64,000 bases of DNA from Tethya wilhelma (GCA_964030475.1 CAXIPT010000001.1:13436800-13500799); one strand, 5' to 3'; counted from the first letter of the stretch, positions 31,586-49,616 are shown. Notes: generated from the sequence alone by a model not told the origin. Numbers and translations: made by a program.

Positions 31586-34500
31586 TTAGTTTGGGTTGGA
31601 AGCAGACGACGCAACTCTCTCCTCTTCTTCCTCTTTTTGTTCCTCCATCGACGGTGCCACTTCGCTCTCCATCTCGTCATCGTCATCATCATAGGGGTAC
31701 CTCCACCTGAGAATGGCCCCGTCCTCACTCACACTGATGATGTGTCGGCCGTCGGGAGAGATCTTCACTCCATTCACGTCACCACTGTGGCCTTCTCCGA
31801 TGTGAGTCACATCACCTTCATTGTAACGCCACACCTACATACACACAGGTACGTATGTAAACATGTGTTTACCTAGCACTAACAAGAGTATGTACATGAC
31901 TTGACAATGTGTGTTTACCTATAGGGCTTGCACATCATACAAGGGTAGCTACCACTATGATCTAAGTGTCTAGGGTATTCTTGCCTTGACACTCTGCCCA
32001 CCTTGATTAGCTTGTCTCCTCCCCCTGTAACAAAGTGCTTGCCAAAGATGTCCATGCCATTGATGGAAGCACTCTTGCTGCCATCCAGCTCCCTGATCTG
32101 GGAGCCATCGTAAGGTTCCCAGTAGCCAATCTTTCTGTCTGTCCCTCCGGTAATGATCTGGCACTCATCAGGCCGATAGCAAACAGCACGAAACATAGTG
32201 TTGGCAAAGATCACTTGGCTCCTCACAAATCGTCTGAAATGCAATACACAAGTTGTGTTAACACAAAATACATGATTGATGTTAAACACAATCTAGTTAT
32301 GTCTAGCTGCACGCGGCCAGTAGTCTAGACACAATGCTAATGAAGATCTTCCCCTCTTAGGAAGTGTGTAACGTGATGAAGGAGGGTTTAGCTCGATGAC
32401 TACATTCTGTCATGTACTTACACAAGATCCCAGATGATACAGGTTCCATCTGTGCTTGCAGTAACACACTGTAAGGAAACAAAATTTTTTGAGTATAAGA
32501 AATGAGTAAAGTAAATGAATGAGCATAATTGTTTGTAGAAGACAACAAACACGGATGTAGCCAAACATTTTCACAAGATCCTCCCCTCCCACTGGAATTT
32601 AGACTGTTCTAGAGAGTCTGTTACAAATTGCTACCTCTTCATCATTCTTCCTGATCTTGATACAAGTGACGGCTCCCTTGTGCTCTTTGAGGGCTTCCTT
32701 CATGTACTGTCCTTGAGCCCTCACCTCCCACACTCGAACCTGACCCTCACCTCCTCCACTGATCACCCGTTTGCTGTCAGAGGTACAGGCTAGTGCAGTG
32801 ACACCCTTGAAGAAGAAGAAGAAACGTACAACATTGCAACTATGATGAAATGTACTGAACTATTGTACATCATTTCCTATAATGAAGTGGCAACATGCAT
32901 AGTTTAAATTATGCACCAGGATTTGGGAAGCCAAAAAACTGGGTTACCAAATGTATGAAAATTATTAATGTACCTTGTTGTGTGCATCATGAATGGTGTA
33001 CATGGGTTTGCCAGACTCTGGGTAGAATGCACGGATCTTTCCATCATCCCAACCTGAGTGATAAGACCAGAGCAGTAATCACTTACTGGGTCAATAGAAA
33101 TATTATCAGACATACCACTTATAATGGCCTTTCCATCTGGAGTTATGTCCACTGAATGGCAGAGTAGATTGGGTATTGTTAGTCGGAGCAGCTCCTTGCC
33201 TGTCTCTGTGTGCCACACTCTTACATCCTGGTTACTGCTTGTTGCAAACAGCTCGGACGAATCCCTAAAATAGAGTCGTATATGACTCATATTATGCATC
33301 AACAATGCACACATATATTGGTTTGGTTCCTCATATAAGATACAACATTGTACCTCTGTGTATAGACTGAAGTCTATTGCTACAGCTATAGGCTCAGGCT
33401 GAGACCAGTATAAAGGACTCACCTTGGGAAGACAATATCAGTGACGGCACTGTTGTGACATGAGCTGATGAGAGTGGAGTTAAAATTGGCAAACTCCACT
33501 CTAAACATCTGTGCCTGTTTCGTTCCAACAAAGAACTGGTTCCCACTCCCACGAAGTGAGATGGAGGTAATTGCACCGTGGAATTTAGTCTCACGGTGAG
33601 GTATTTTCTTGAAGTTGGGTGCTCCTGCCACCTCACAGATCACCCCATCCCCAGTGCCAAGAAGGATGTGGCCTGAAGGAAGGAGACACAGCTTGGATAT
33701 TCCCTGACTGAACTTGTTCTTCTGAGGACCAAAGTGACGGACGAGGTGAGTGTTTATGTTCACCTGAAGAGCACAAAAAGAAAGATAGCTGGATTAATAG
33801 TTGCTGTGACGTAACCCTCACACCCAGGTCTTCCACAACAAGTGGACTCCCTGTTGTAGCCTCATAAACATTCCTTCCCTCACATGTATTATTAAATTTT
33901 GTAACTAGCTTGTGGCCAACTGAAGCTCTATAATTATATACCTGTATATATGAAGCTCTATACCTGTATGATGTCGCCACTGGTGGTGCCACAGTACATG
34001 TACTGATCATCATCCGAGACTTGGATGCAGTTGACGTTACGCTTGAGTTGTCCCAAGTTACAGTCAGTTGGAATGATCTTACGGGTTTGTGGATTCAATT
34101 CCCACACTCGCAGAGTCAGGCTGGATGTGTGCAAACAGTCAACTTAAAAATCATTATATTTGTGTGTGTGTGTGAGTGTGTGTGTGTGTGTGTTTGATCA
34201 ACTTACTTTCCACCTGTGACAAACATGTCATCACGACAGGAACAGAATGCAAGAGCATTCACGGTACCAGCACTCATTGTTGCAGCTTGGCTCCCACACA
34301 CAGCCTCCTTCTTAGCAATATCCCAGATAACAACACTGTAGAGGTAGAGCAAACCCTTGATGCAACTGGTGAACAATCAGGGACATTAATACATACCTGT
34401 TGTCATCTTGGCCTCCAAGAGTAGCCAGATACTTGTCGTTTGGTGAAAAGGCAATGGCCTGAACCTTGACCTTGTGGAGAGAGAGTCTGCAATAAAGAGC

Positions 34501-34889
34501 TCTCTCTCTAAACTGCCACACAATCACGTCAGCTTTGAAGCCCATGTAAGTGACCTGCCCGGAAGCAAGGTATTCACCAGATGGTGAGCAGGCAACACAT
34601 GACACATTGTTAGAATGCCCAGAGAGGAAGGTTTGCTTATGTGTGGAGAGCTCTTTGACGATAACAGTGCATCCCAAGGGATAAATGATGTGTTCACCAT
34701 CTGGGTGGGCCACAAGGCCACCTGGAACACTACCTGAAAAGACAAGAAAGCAACATGAAATTTTATTTGCAAACTAACATTTTTTTCTTTTATTGCTGTA
34801 AAATTCTTTTTACCTTCAAACCCGATAGTGTTTACCAACTCCAACGGGGCTAGGGTACTTTTGATCTCCTCTTCAGACTCCATCTTCAA
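31586..34889 (-). CDS. CFAP52: Cilia- and flagella-associated protein 52 (WD-repeat protein WDR16)
   Basis: WD40-repeat microtubule inner protein of motile cilia. The start at 34889 (or 34883) gives MESEEEIKSTL and then TIGFEG. Matches to the vertebrate protein run throughout: HIIYPLGCTVIVKEL and FLSGHSNNVSCVACSPSGEYLASGQV (about 34550-34710), LHKVKVQAIAFSPNDKYLATLGG, FKKIPHRETKFHGAITSISL (about 33600), DVRVWHTETGKELLRLTIPN (about 33200), an exon near 32640-32810, RAVCYRPDECQIITGGTDRKIGYW (about 32150) and the final exon 31586-31834 (SGDVNGVKISPDGRHIISVS, GAILRWRYPY). The tail adds an acidic Asp/Glu-rich extension. A motile-cilium gene fits an animal with flagellated cells. It is divergent from CLEC16A. 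Confidence 0.93.
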
Positions 34890-35015
34890 ACAAATCGGTT
34901 GTCTAGTTACTATGGTAACAGTCTATTCAATGATGTCATAGGTTAAAGAATTCTGCTGATTCAGCAAAAATTGTTGAAGCCAGACTTTGAGCGCTCAACA
35001 ACAAGCAAGTTCAAA
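34890..35015. promoter_or_regulatory. Candidate bidirectional promoter, CFAP52/CLEC16A
   Basis: 126 bp separate the two start codons. The spacer contains GTTACTATGGTAAC (about 34905-34918), a near-perfect palindrome of the RFX/X-box type (GTTNCYATGGNAAC). X-boxes are the known RFX targets in ciliary gene promoters, which suits CFAP52. Confidence 0.65.
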
Positions 35016-36267
35016 ATGTCAGTTTGGCAGCGACAAAAGAACTGGTGGAACGAGGTTCTGTGGAAACCAAAGAAGACTCTTTCCTTAGAGCAATTGAAGT
35101 AAGCTAAATAACATGTGATAGCCCTCAAAACTAGGAGAATTTGCCAGTTTTCTGATGTGTATCAATTAGAGATGTGGTTTATTTGGAGCTATGTCTGCCT
35201 GTAGGTTTCAGTATCAAGTGCTACAGCGCAACCCCGTTGTTACTGACAACAACAAACACTTCATTGTTGAGACATTCCGTTCCATTGCCGAGATACTGAT
35301 ATGGGGTGACCAAAATGACTCCAGAGTGTTTGAGTAAGCCACATGTACATGTTTGAAGCTCATTGACAAGTTGTATGTACTTGTAGCCTTTGTTTGTACT
35401 CGTTGCTATACATAACAGTGTCTGTAATGTGTAACCACATCACTGTCATGGTAATAAACTACCTTATGCTATTATTTGTTCTTGTAGTTTCTTCTTGGAG
35501 AAGAACATGCAGTCGTTCTTTCTCAAGATCCTCACTCAGAAGTGCGGCCGATATGTGTGCCTTCAGTTGCTACAGACACTCAACATTCTCTTTGAAAACA
35601 TTAGGAATGAGACATCCATATGTGAGTTGCGACAAGATGCAATGTATCTTGATTTATGATAATCATCATCATCAATGGCCCACCGGTCTTTGTCAGTTTA
35701 TGTAATGTTTATCTGTACACCTAATGGCACCAGAAGAGCCCATTTCAATATCCCCCACACAGTGAGTTAGCCTAGCTCCCAGTCCTCCTAGAGGCTAGCT
35801 AACAATGGGTGCCATGTTGTGTGCTGCTTCTACACTAGTATGGAATTCACATGCTCTACTACATAATTACATTGTATCTTAAATTGACTTTTAAAACATA
35901 CAACATGCCTTACTACACATACCTGGCCTATAGCCTTGAGAACAAGGTTGAGTACACACAAGTTATTCCCTACACACTATCACATGCCCTCCCACCATTT
36001 CCAGACTATCTTCTCTCCAACAACCACATCAACTCCATCATTGTCCTCAAGCTGGACTTCTCCGATGAGGAGGTGCTGGCCTACTACATCTCCTTCCTCA
36101 AGACCCTCTCCTTCAAGCTCAACAAGCACACCATCAACTTCTTCTACAACGAACACCTCAGGGATTTCCCCCTCTATACGGAGGCTATCAAGTTCTTCAA
36201 TCATTCTGAGAGCATGGTTCGTATTGCAGTGCGTACGCTCACACTCAACGTCTATAAAGGTGGGTTG

Positions 36268-36320
<53 letters not shown>

Positions 36321-36439
36321 TGTTTATTTGAACCAGTTATCTTGATAAACATTTGGTTTGTATCATTATGACTCATAGTGAATAATAGCAAAGTACAGAG
36401 GAAAAAATGTTACACACACACACACACACAAACATACAC

Positions 36440-36470
<31 letters not shown>

Positions 36471-37008
36471 GTGAATGAGCCAGCCACTCTTGCCTACATC
36501 TGCAACAAGACTGCCGTGCCCTACTTCTCAAACCTCATCTGGTTCATTGGTAATCATGTCATTGAGCTGGATGAATGCCTCATATCTCAAGCCCAGTGAG
36601 TCAACCTCCTAATGTAGACTATACATGATTGTCTTATTCCAGCTATACCACAGAATACTATACTGTCTCTATACTATGGACAGTTCTATTATGTGATTCC
36701 CTATACACTCCTACATTCTTTCACTGTACTCATGTGTGTGATTCAACTCCATACCCACAGTCATCTGAACATGGGCAGGCTGGAGCAGCTGGTAGCTGAG
36801 CACCTGGACCATCTCCATTACATCTCGGACATCCTCTCTCTCAACATAGAGTGTCTCAATGACATCCTCACAGACCACCTCCTCAACAGACTCTTCATCC
36901 CTCTCTATGTCTACTCCCTGGCCGACCAGTCCATGAGTGCTGAAGAGGTACTCTATGTAGAGCTATATTGTTCAAAATACTCTAGTCCCATGCTACTTTG
37001 TGTGTGTG

Positions 37009-37058
<50 letters not shown>

Positions 37059-39529
37059 CTTGTGTTTTCCCCCTCCACCATTAAGAAGGTTCTATATAAA
37101 AAAAACTTGATCCATTTTCCCATAGAGATGGAGGAGGGGCAAAACAAAAACTCTATAATAATTATTAATATTACAATAGTAACCAGATCAATTCACACCT
37201 GACACTTGCGTACAGCTGGAATGTAGACAGCTGCTAAAACATGCAATACCTAGAGCTTACAATGCCTGAGTATTGTATTCGGCTGATGTGCCGTACCATT
37301 CAATGCCATCTGCATGTTACAGTGTAAATTGTAAAATACTTGTGTAGTCTGTGTGCGCAGACTCTACCCAGACACGCTGGTAGGAGTGTATTCTTTCCAC
37401 CGGAGACTGTGTAATTACATCTGTTTGTTTCTTTGTATTCACAGGAGGACAGCCCTCGTATCAGTTCCACGATATCTCTGTTCCTGCTCTCTCAGGTATA
37501 GAGTAATACAACTTCATAGCTTTGCTACAAATTATTGTTTGACCATCAGTAGTATATAATATTTCACTTAGCATTATATTTCACGTGGATTCCATTCATT
37601 CTTCCATTCTTTCATTCTTCCATTCTTTCATTCTTCCATTCTTCCATTCTTCCATTCTTTCATTCTTCCATTCTTCCATTCCAGGTGTTTCTCATTCTGT
37701 CTCACTCCTCGGTCATCACTCCCCTGGCCTATCTCATCCTCACTGGTGACATCACCCTCACGCTGCCTGCAGTGCTCCAACACTCTCACAAGCGTGAAGG
37801 CTCCTACAGTAGCATACGAGCCTTCATGCGCCCCGAGGCAAGTCTAGAGACCTCCCTGGGCCCTCCCACTTATAGTGCCACACCTCCTGTGAGTGTGAAG
37901 AACAAGGTTGTTGTAATTGGAGAGGATAACGATGGGGGCAAGGGGTCCAGTACGGAGTCTCAGAGTCACATGAGGGAGTATGTGGACGTTGTGGTGGACT
38001 CCCAGTATGTGGTCATTGAAGCCACTCCCCCCAGCACAAGCTCAGCCAGCTCAACACAATTGGTCAGTGACGGCATTGGCTAAAATATTGTGTACCATCA
38101 AATAGATCTATCATTTTTTATTCATCTTCATAATTTATTGTTGTTACATTTCCTATCAATATACTGTTACTGTGTCTCCCTCGTTCCTCTTCAGAGTACC
38201 CCTCCCCCTTCCCCCCGTCAACTCCAACAAGCGAGGGAAGCCAGAGAAGAGAGAGAGAAGAGAAAACTGAAAGAGATTGAAACCTCTCAAGGAAAGGTGC
38301 ATACAAGTCTTATCAATCTAGACCTCTTCCAGTTGTGTTCATCTTTTAAACGTTAATGATGGATATGATCTTTTTGCTCCGATACATGTGTCATTACATA
38401 TCCTTCTTCTCTCTTGTCTCTCAGTCATGCTCTGAGAATCGCTGCAGTCCTCATCTTGGTATCCCCATTGCCAGCACTGTGTTCCTGGATGCCCTCATGA
38501 GTGCCCTCTCTGTCAGGAATGATGACTCGCGGTGTCTCTTTGCTCTCTGCCTCATCTATGCCATGATACGCAACGAAGGCAAGTAGGAGTGGTTAAGTGA
38601 ATACATATTCAGTGGTGATGAAACTCCTCAGCCTATAAATATTGATCTCGATGTCCATAAACTGCACTCGTGTGTGTTTGTGTTGTGACGGTCATGATTA
38701 TGAGTGGCGGAGTCTGTTGAGTTGCTAAGGGTGGTGCTGTTAGCAACCAGAACTTGCATTCAAATGAGATCATACATGACATGACTGTATTGTGCCATCA
38801 TACAGGTGTTCATCCAAAACTGTTGGAGGCCTTTTCTCTGAGACCACACACACCAGTGAGTCACCGTGGTTATTATTGTGTAGGATGCAGAATTTATTCC
38901 TGCATGAACAAGCACTCATCCATCAGCATGATTTGGTGGCAGTGTAGACTTTGTGTGGAACTGATACCCCATTATGTGGTGTGTATCGTACTACTTATAG
39001 TTGTAGCACAGAATTTTAGTGGATTACCAATTTGGAATGTTTTCAAGTTTCATGTGGACTATAGAATGTGATACAAGCACATTAAATTTCACTGTATCAT
39101 CTTTATGGGTGTATACAAGTTTATATCCATGAAAATGTTTCTAAAGTCTGTATGAAAGTGTCAAGCATGGCTGTGTCCCTCCAGGAGTCTGGCAGCCCCC
39201 AGTACAACAGTGAGCTGGTCACCCTCCTCCTGGCCATCCTGGACACCACCACGGCCTCGGGCAACTCCATCAGAGTGGTCACCCTCAGACTGGCCACCAT
39301 GCTGCTCAAGGAGCTGTTGGGCTTCTCCTCCTCCGGTGCTGTGCTGCAGGACCTTCACATCGCCCTGGTGGAGAGCATCTACGAGGCCTCCATCCTACAA
39401 CTTAGACTCTTCTACAAGGTACAAAGGTCACATTGATATCGTGCTCACATGATGTTGTTAATTAATGTGACATTAGGTCTTTGTATGTTTTCTGTTTCTA
39501 CTGTTTTTAAGCTAGTGAGTGTCAGTGTG

Positions 39530-39570
<41 letters not shown>

Positions 39571-42435
39571 CAGGTATGTTGTGATGTGTGGTGTTGTGAT
39601 CATTTGTAGGGACCCCAGGATGAAATATTTCTGGATATGTTTGAAGATGAATTCAACAATGAAAAGGTGTGGTGTATGCACAAGTAGCAGCTACACTTGT
39701 ATCTACTCTTATCCAGTGTATGTTGAAAACACGCATAATATTATTTTACAAATTCAGAAATTTCAGCTCAAAGTGCCCTTCCTGCTGATGGATGCCTCTA
39801 TGCTCCTCCCACCAACTGACACGCCCCTCACTGGGATAGAGTTTGCCCGTCGTCTTCCCTGCGGTGAGACGGAGAGAGCTAGGAAGGCCATGAGGGTCTT
39901 CTTTGCCATCAGGCTGCTCAGCCAGGAGCTGTCGTCCTCTGATGAGAAGGATCTCCCCCTTACTCTCAGCAGCAACTCTGCCAGTATTGGGGAGATCGTT
40001 GACCTCAGTGAGTGGTGCCTCTGTCTGTCCTACTACTGTACCGTCCTAAATGTACATTGTGCTACAAGTATTGGGGAAGTGTGGTTTCATTACAGTACAT
40101 GGTAGTACTCTTGTTTGTGCCAATGTACAAAGTGGTAAAGCCATAGTACACAAAGTTACTTGTACTCCATCATGCTTCTCCTGTTAGCAACATAAATGAC
40201 CTCTTCTCATGGTCTCTAGTGAAAGGTTTCAGAATCTCTAGAGAGATGGGCTAGAGATGCCCTTACTTAGCCTTGTTTCCAAGGCTACCTTTCCCCTTTG
40301 ACCTTTCACTCACTCACTCACTCACCCCTCCTCCTGGGAGCAGGCTAGTCCTTGCTTACGTGTGTTTTCTCGCATGGGGGAATATTTTGAGCTGACATGA
40401 CATGTTTCTCTTGTTTACAGAGAACTGTGATTTGGTGGCATGTGTTGTGACCACTGGTACCAAGTGAGTTCAGTGCCATGTCAGCACTTTGTATGACATT
40501 GTGTGTGAATGTAGTTTGCATAGCAGGTTCACAGGTCATCTGTGTTTGTGTTGTGATGTGTTTCAGGAGAGCCAATCACTTTATGGTAGTCACTGACACG
40601 GAGTTCTTGCTAGTGGACCCAGACAAGACCAAGATGGGCTGGGGTGTGGTGCATTTCATTGCCTACCTCCAAGTAAGTTTGGCTAGTGTCTTAGTCCAGG
40701 GGTAGTGGTGTCTCCACTGCGGAAAAAATTCTTTTCGTGAAAGATAGTATTCATGACAAAACCTATTAGTGTACTTACACACAATACTGTGATGTTGTAT
40801 TGAAAAACAGTGTACCCCCACTCTCTTTCATGTTGGTTGTTACCTCCCACACTCCTTCCCCATCAATGATGGTTCAATTATTCCTGCCTTAACTATTCCA
40901 CACATTTGCAGGATGTGGATGTGTCAGCTGACCCTGCTGACTCTCTGGCCCTCTACATCACAGTCCACGGTCGTAGCTCCACTCAGAAACGACCTGCACT
41001 CTCAGCACGGTTCCAATTTGAAGACCACATCCGTTGCATCGCCGCTAAACAAGTTCTTCAACGCTCTAGAGAGCACCTTCGTCTCGCTAAAATGACACGA
41101 GTGGCAAAGCTGCTTCATCTTCCCGTCCCCGATATTCCATCAAGTGTATCTCAGCCGATGCCCACCTCTCGGCAATTCCTGGAGCCGACATTCCCCCCCG
41201 TTATCAGCCTGGCCCCGACCCCCCCTCCCTCCGGCCTGCCCACGTTCCCTCCCTCTCAATCACAAGTCACTTCGTCCGTACTGGACCGTGTGTTCATGCC
41301 TCCTGCGGCCACTCCCCACAACCCACAAGAGTTTGAAATGACTACTTTGAACAGGGTCGGCAACGCTGCAAAGTCTCCAATGATACTCCATGATCACGAA
41401 CTCAATTTATTCAACTCCCCCGTCAAGCTGGCACCTGCAATGCCTGCCGATGGTTCAGGAGCCACGCCCGACTCTGAAGTGAGGCTCAATCCAGGCCTGT
41501 TAGAGGTACGCTATTATCGTGACAGGTCAAGTACCCCCGAGTCCACACCTCTCCAACAGTCCTTTGAGTCCCAAATCCAACAGTTCACCGATGGCTCACA
41601 AACGGATCCTGAAACGTTGATGGAGTTGAGTGGTGGTGAGCTTGAGACTAGTGTTCAGGAACAGCTGGGGACCAGCCCAGTGGAAGATGGCAATACTAGT
41701 GTCTTTGAGATGTCTGCACTGAAGCCTGTGGACAAGATGTCTTTGCCAATCGCACAGGACAGTGATGGAAATACTCATAGCGGACATGCGAACAATCCGG
41801 GACCTCTTGACGATCTACAGAGCCTTCATGAAGCTCTGTCCATGTCTCCACCTCGTGAAGGACGTAACACTGAGGAGGACCAAACCATTGGTAGTATGCT
41901 GTCACCAAAAGAGACTTTTGAACCTCAAGCTCCAGGTAAACTGGTTCAGGATCAAACTGCACTGTCATCAAATGAGGTACTGGAGCCTCCTGGTGCAAGC
42001 TCAGTTGAGGATGACTGTACAATATCACCCAATGAGACAATTGAGCCTCTAACTAGCTCTTTAGCTCTAAGTACAGCACACCCTTTGGAAGTTCAGGACC
42101 AAACACCCAGTGAGAGACTGGAACCTCCAGCCCCAAGTACAGCACACCCTCTAGAAGTTCAGGACCAAACACCCAGTGAGAGACTGGAACCTCCAGCTCC
42201 AAGTACAGCACACCCTCTAGAAGTTCAGGACCGAACACCCAGTGAGAGACTGGAACCTCTAGCTCCAAGTACAGCACACCCTCTAGAAGTTCAGGACCAA
42301 ACACCCAGTGAGAGACTGATCACAGCACACCCTCTAGTGATTGAGCCACAAGTAGAGAGTGGGGATTCCCCTAAGGAGTGGGTCCCAAAGGAGCCAGAAC
42401 TAGCCCCAGTTGACCCTCGTATTCACAATGTGTAG
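35016..42435 (+). CDS. CLEC16A: CLEC16A / Ema family endolysosomal regulator
   Basis: Homologue of human CLEC16A and fly Ema, membrane-associated regulators of endosome maturation, autophagy and mitophagy. It starts [19 protein letters not shown] (35016-35098). The FPL domain follows: 35204-35333 ([18 protein letters not shown]), 35488-35621 ([11 protein letters not shown]), 36005-36259 ([35 protein letters not shown]) and 36472-36595 ([20 protein letters not shown]). Later exons are at 36771-36948 ([13 protein letters not shown]), 37445-37494, 37685 on, 38425-38580, 39180-39418, 39610-39665, 39760-40005 ([20 protein letters not shown]), 40420-40670 and 40912-42435 ([13 protein letters not shown], then a disordered Pro/Ser/Glu-rich tail). 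The tail carries 66-bp protein-level repeats. Confidence 0.94.
37585..37682. repeat. TTCCATTCTTTCATTC-type minisatellite before a splice acceptor
   Basis: Tandem pyrimidine-rich units in a CLEC16A intron run up to the acceptor (ATTCCAG at 37678-37684). They supply the polypyrimidine tract of that acceptor. Confidence 0.8.
42068..42335 (+). repeat. 22-residue (66-bp) coding repeat in the CLEC16A tail
   Basis: The unit [20 protein letters not shown] is repeated four times in frame and is followed by a degenerate fifth start (ITAHPL). Nucleotide units are nearly identical, implying recent in-frame expansion. Confidence 0.95.
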
Positions 42436-43149
42436 TGTGTTTTGCACTATAAATGGGTTTTGTATTGATTGATGTCTATTTGTTTTCCAATTGAAAATCA
42501 CTTGGTGTGCCTGTAGAGTTGTCTTGATAATTATGCACTATAAAAATTATTGTTGTATAATTATAACTTTCAATGTCAAACTTTATGCACTCTCTGTTCT
42601 TATATTCACTTGCCTATATAGTTTGTTGTACTAGTGCTGTGAAATCGATCATGCATGCAATATAGAATACAATTGTGAATTATTATGGAAAAAGTGATAT
42701 ACATGCAGTACAATGCAAAAAGTTCACAGGGTTAGCAATAATACTAAATAATTAAAGACAACAATAACAAAACTAAAACTATAATAACAAAAGTAAACGG
42801 GAGAGATAGTTAATGCAAATTAATTGAATACAAAAAGGGCTAAATATACAGTAGAATATTGCACAGTGTTTGTACAGGTCAAGGTTGGACATTACAGATA
42901 GACTTTGTCTACATGAAACATATAATACAGTCATCTGCACACAATACAATGGAGCTATAGAAAATGACACAACAAACACATTGTACAAACACAACTGAAT
43001 AGCAAAGCACAACACAAATGATGAATTTAAACAACATGTATACAACACTTTTTATTGTCTAACAATTACAGCTAGTTCACTGCAACAACGTGCAGTTTGA
43101 GAAAAAATCATCCCTAGAAAAAATTTTCACCTATAGAAATTGAAGGGGC
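42436..43149. other. Convergent intergenic region, CLEC16A/FOXK
   Basis: About 710 bp of AT-rich sequence between two opposite-facing stop codons; both 3' UTRs should lie here. No further gene recognised. Confidence 0.55.
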
Positions 43150-46972
<3,823 letters not shown>

Positions 46973-49525
46973 ATGCAGCCAGTGAAGGAACCACAAAGTA
47001 TCAGACGGAAGTTAGGCTCCATATTGGGCCTAGGAGCTTCAAGGACAGCACCAACTCCACAGAAGAGCCATGATGATATGACAGACAACAGTTTCTTCTT
47101 CACTGAAGATGTCTTGAGGGTAAGTTTATAGGTCTACTAGTGTGTTTATTACATTGCTCTTGATGTCTGTGTGTTTGTGCTGCAGGAGCTGGACAGGAGA
47201 GTGCCTGTACAGCAGAGAGTGAGGGCAATGAAGGAGCTGCGTGAGATAGTGGCCTCAAAGAGACTGGAAGAAGTATGCCATGTTACTACTTGTACCATCC
47301 ACATGTCTCCATTGTTATAGTAACCTGTGCTCTCAGCATGCAGTTGAGTCCATCTGGCTGTCCATCAAAGACCTTCTTCACCCCTCTCAGTCTATGGAAG
47401 TGAGGCACACCACTTTGGCCTTCCTCAAAGCACTCATTTATGGACAGGTACACACACTGCTTATGTTCATGTCAGTGATGGCTTACTTTTATGCTATTAA
47501 ATTGTAAATTTGAAATTCTGAACAAAACTTGCTCAATAGAGGGTATATGGAATTAGATCCATAGCCTGAAAACAGATAGTATATTAAGTATTAATGTATG
47601 TATTTGTTGTGTTTAAAGTTTGAAGACTTGGGTATACTTCGAGCTCATTTCTTCCTGGTTGTGAGACAACATGATGTGAAGGAGGATGCACAACAAAGGT
47701 AGTGAGTGGCAGCCTCAGTGCAGCTGAAGAATTATCATGCCATTCAAATATGATGATAATATCTCCTGTACGTTATTCCTTCTCTCTCAGATTGGGCATA
47801 CTCAGAGTTCTCACACAAGATGGCAAGAACATCCGCCACTTGGAGGATGGCATTGGCAAGTCACACTAGCTATCATAACAAACCTTCACCAACTGTTTTA
47901 GTAAAACCTATCGACAAGAGTACATACACAATATAGGATAACACCCCCATCATTACATGTGTCTGCATCAACAATTTCACCATGATTTTCAGAGGAGCCT
48001 CTTATTTTCAAGTGTGTTTGTATGTCTCATTGTAGGTCCTTTTCTCTGTGAGTGGATGCCTGAGGCTATCAAGTTGTGCAATGCCGTAAATTTTCTCTCG
48101 CTGTTGGTCAACTTCGTCCACTACAATGCCACTTATTTGGATGAGGAGATCCTCATAGGGCTTGTTCTGTATGTGACCACAAGTACCTTTGCCTTTAGGC
48201 TAGAAATATTTCACCAGGCAAAAATTTTGTAAGTTGTTCTTGTTGAGTTAATTCTTCCTGTCTTCCTCTCAGGCAATTATGTGGATTAGCAATGAAGTCC
48301 ACACTACCTAATGTCATTGAAGTAAGTTAAGTTACTCTTGTATTCATTTGACCCCTCCCTACCTTATACTTATCTCCTCACTTATTATTACCAGACTAGC
48401 TACAGTTACATTTAAGTCATAATAATATTGCTGGATTTACCGTAATTTGGGAAATTTTCGTGTTAAAAAAATTCGCGTAATAAATTTTAAATTTTCATGG
48501 CCATCGCAGTATATCTGTAATGGGTCATCAAATTTTTGTGTGCAAAAATTTTCGTAGTCGCTGCAGACTACGAAAATATTTAATTGCGAAAATTTCCCAA
48601 ATTACAGTATAATATTATGGTAGCCATATGATTTTCACCTGATGTTATAATTTGTACCACTAATCTCACACTTTTGTAGCTATGTCTGGACTTCCTCAAT
48701 GCTGTGGTCTGCTACAGCTTCCTCCCAGCTGACTGTCTCCTGATGTTCGTCACAACCCTCTGTCACACCCTCAATATTGAACGTTTCAGTAAAAAGAGTG
48801 TTGACGTATGTACAATATACTTGATAATGTATGTCTGTTGCATTCATGATTGCTATGTTTGTTCCTAGAGTGTACAATATGACATTTTTTCAAAATGAAG
48901 GCTTTAGTGTACAAATAGTGATCTATTCTTTCAGGTAATGCTCCGGTTGCTAGGGACCCACCTTGGATGCAATGCCATCTACACCATGTGTACTCTCATA
49001 CAAGAAAGGTATGTGGCAATATTATAGTGTGTATCACTGAATACCGTAATTTGAGATATTTTCGCGTTGAAAATATTCCGTACGTCAAATTTTGCGTGTT
49101 TAATTTTCGTACATGCGTAGCGTCCGTATTAATATTGGTAATGGGTCGTCAAAATTTTGAGTGTTTAATTTTCGCACATGGTGACGCGTACAAAATTTTC
49201 CCCAATGCGAATATTAGTCAAATTACGGTATTCATTCTTTATGGAGCAAAACTTGTGGCTGAGTTAACAACTTGCATGATTCATTCAAATCTTGATTAGC
49301 ATCTCATCTTCACTAAGAACTCTTACTCTAACTGCAGCTCCACCAGTCAAGATGCCTTGTTGCTAAGAGGTGCTGTGTTCTACATCAGCATGAGCATGTG
49401 GGGCATCAGGAGAGTTGAGAACATTGACCTCTCATTTGCTTCAGTGCTACTTCCCATCAAGAGGGTATGTGTTGGCTGAACGATAAGGAAATATGATGTA
49501 GCATTGTGATTGTATGAGCAAATGN

Positions 49526-49616
<91 letters not shown>

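Larger units (their letters stand above)
29999..32008. repeat. 2,011-bp tandem duplication, copy 2
   Basis: Partner of 27988-29997. It begins mid-MPG just after the N and continues into the complete CFAP52 gene. Allele-like divergence (about 1-2 percent by eye) fits two haplotypes assembled in series. Confidence 0.95.

Noticed and set aside
41696..42304. Minus-strand ORFs with [20 protein letters not shown] repeats
   Set aside because: Antisense shadow of the CLEC16A tail repeat.
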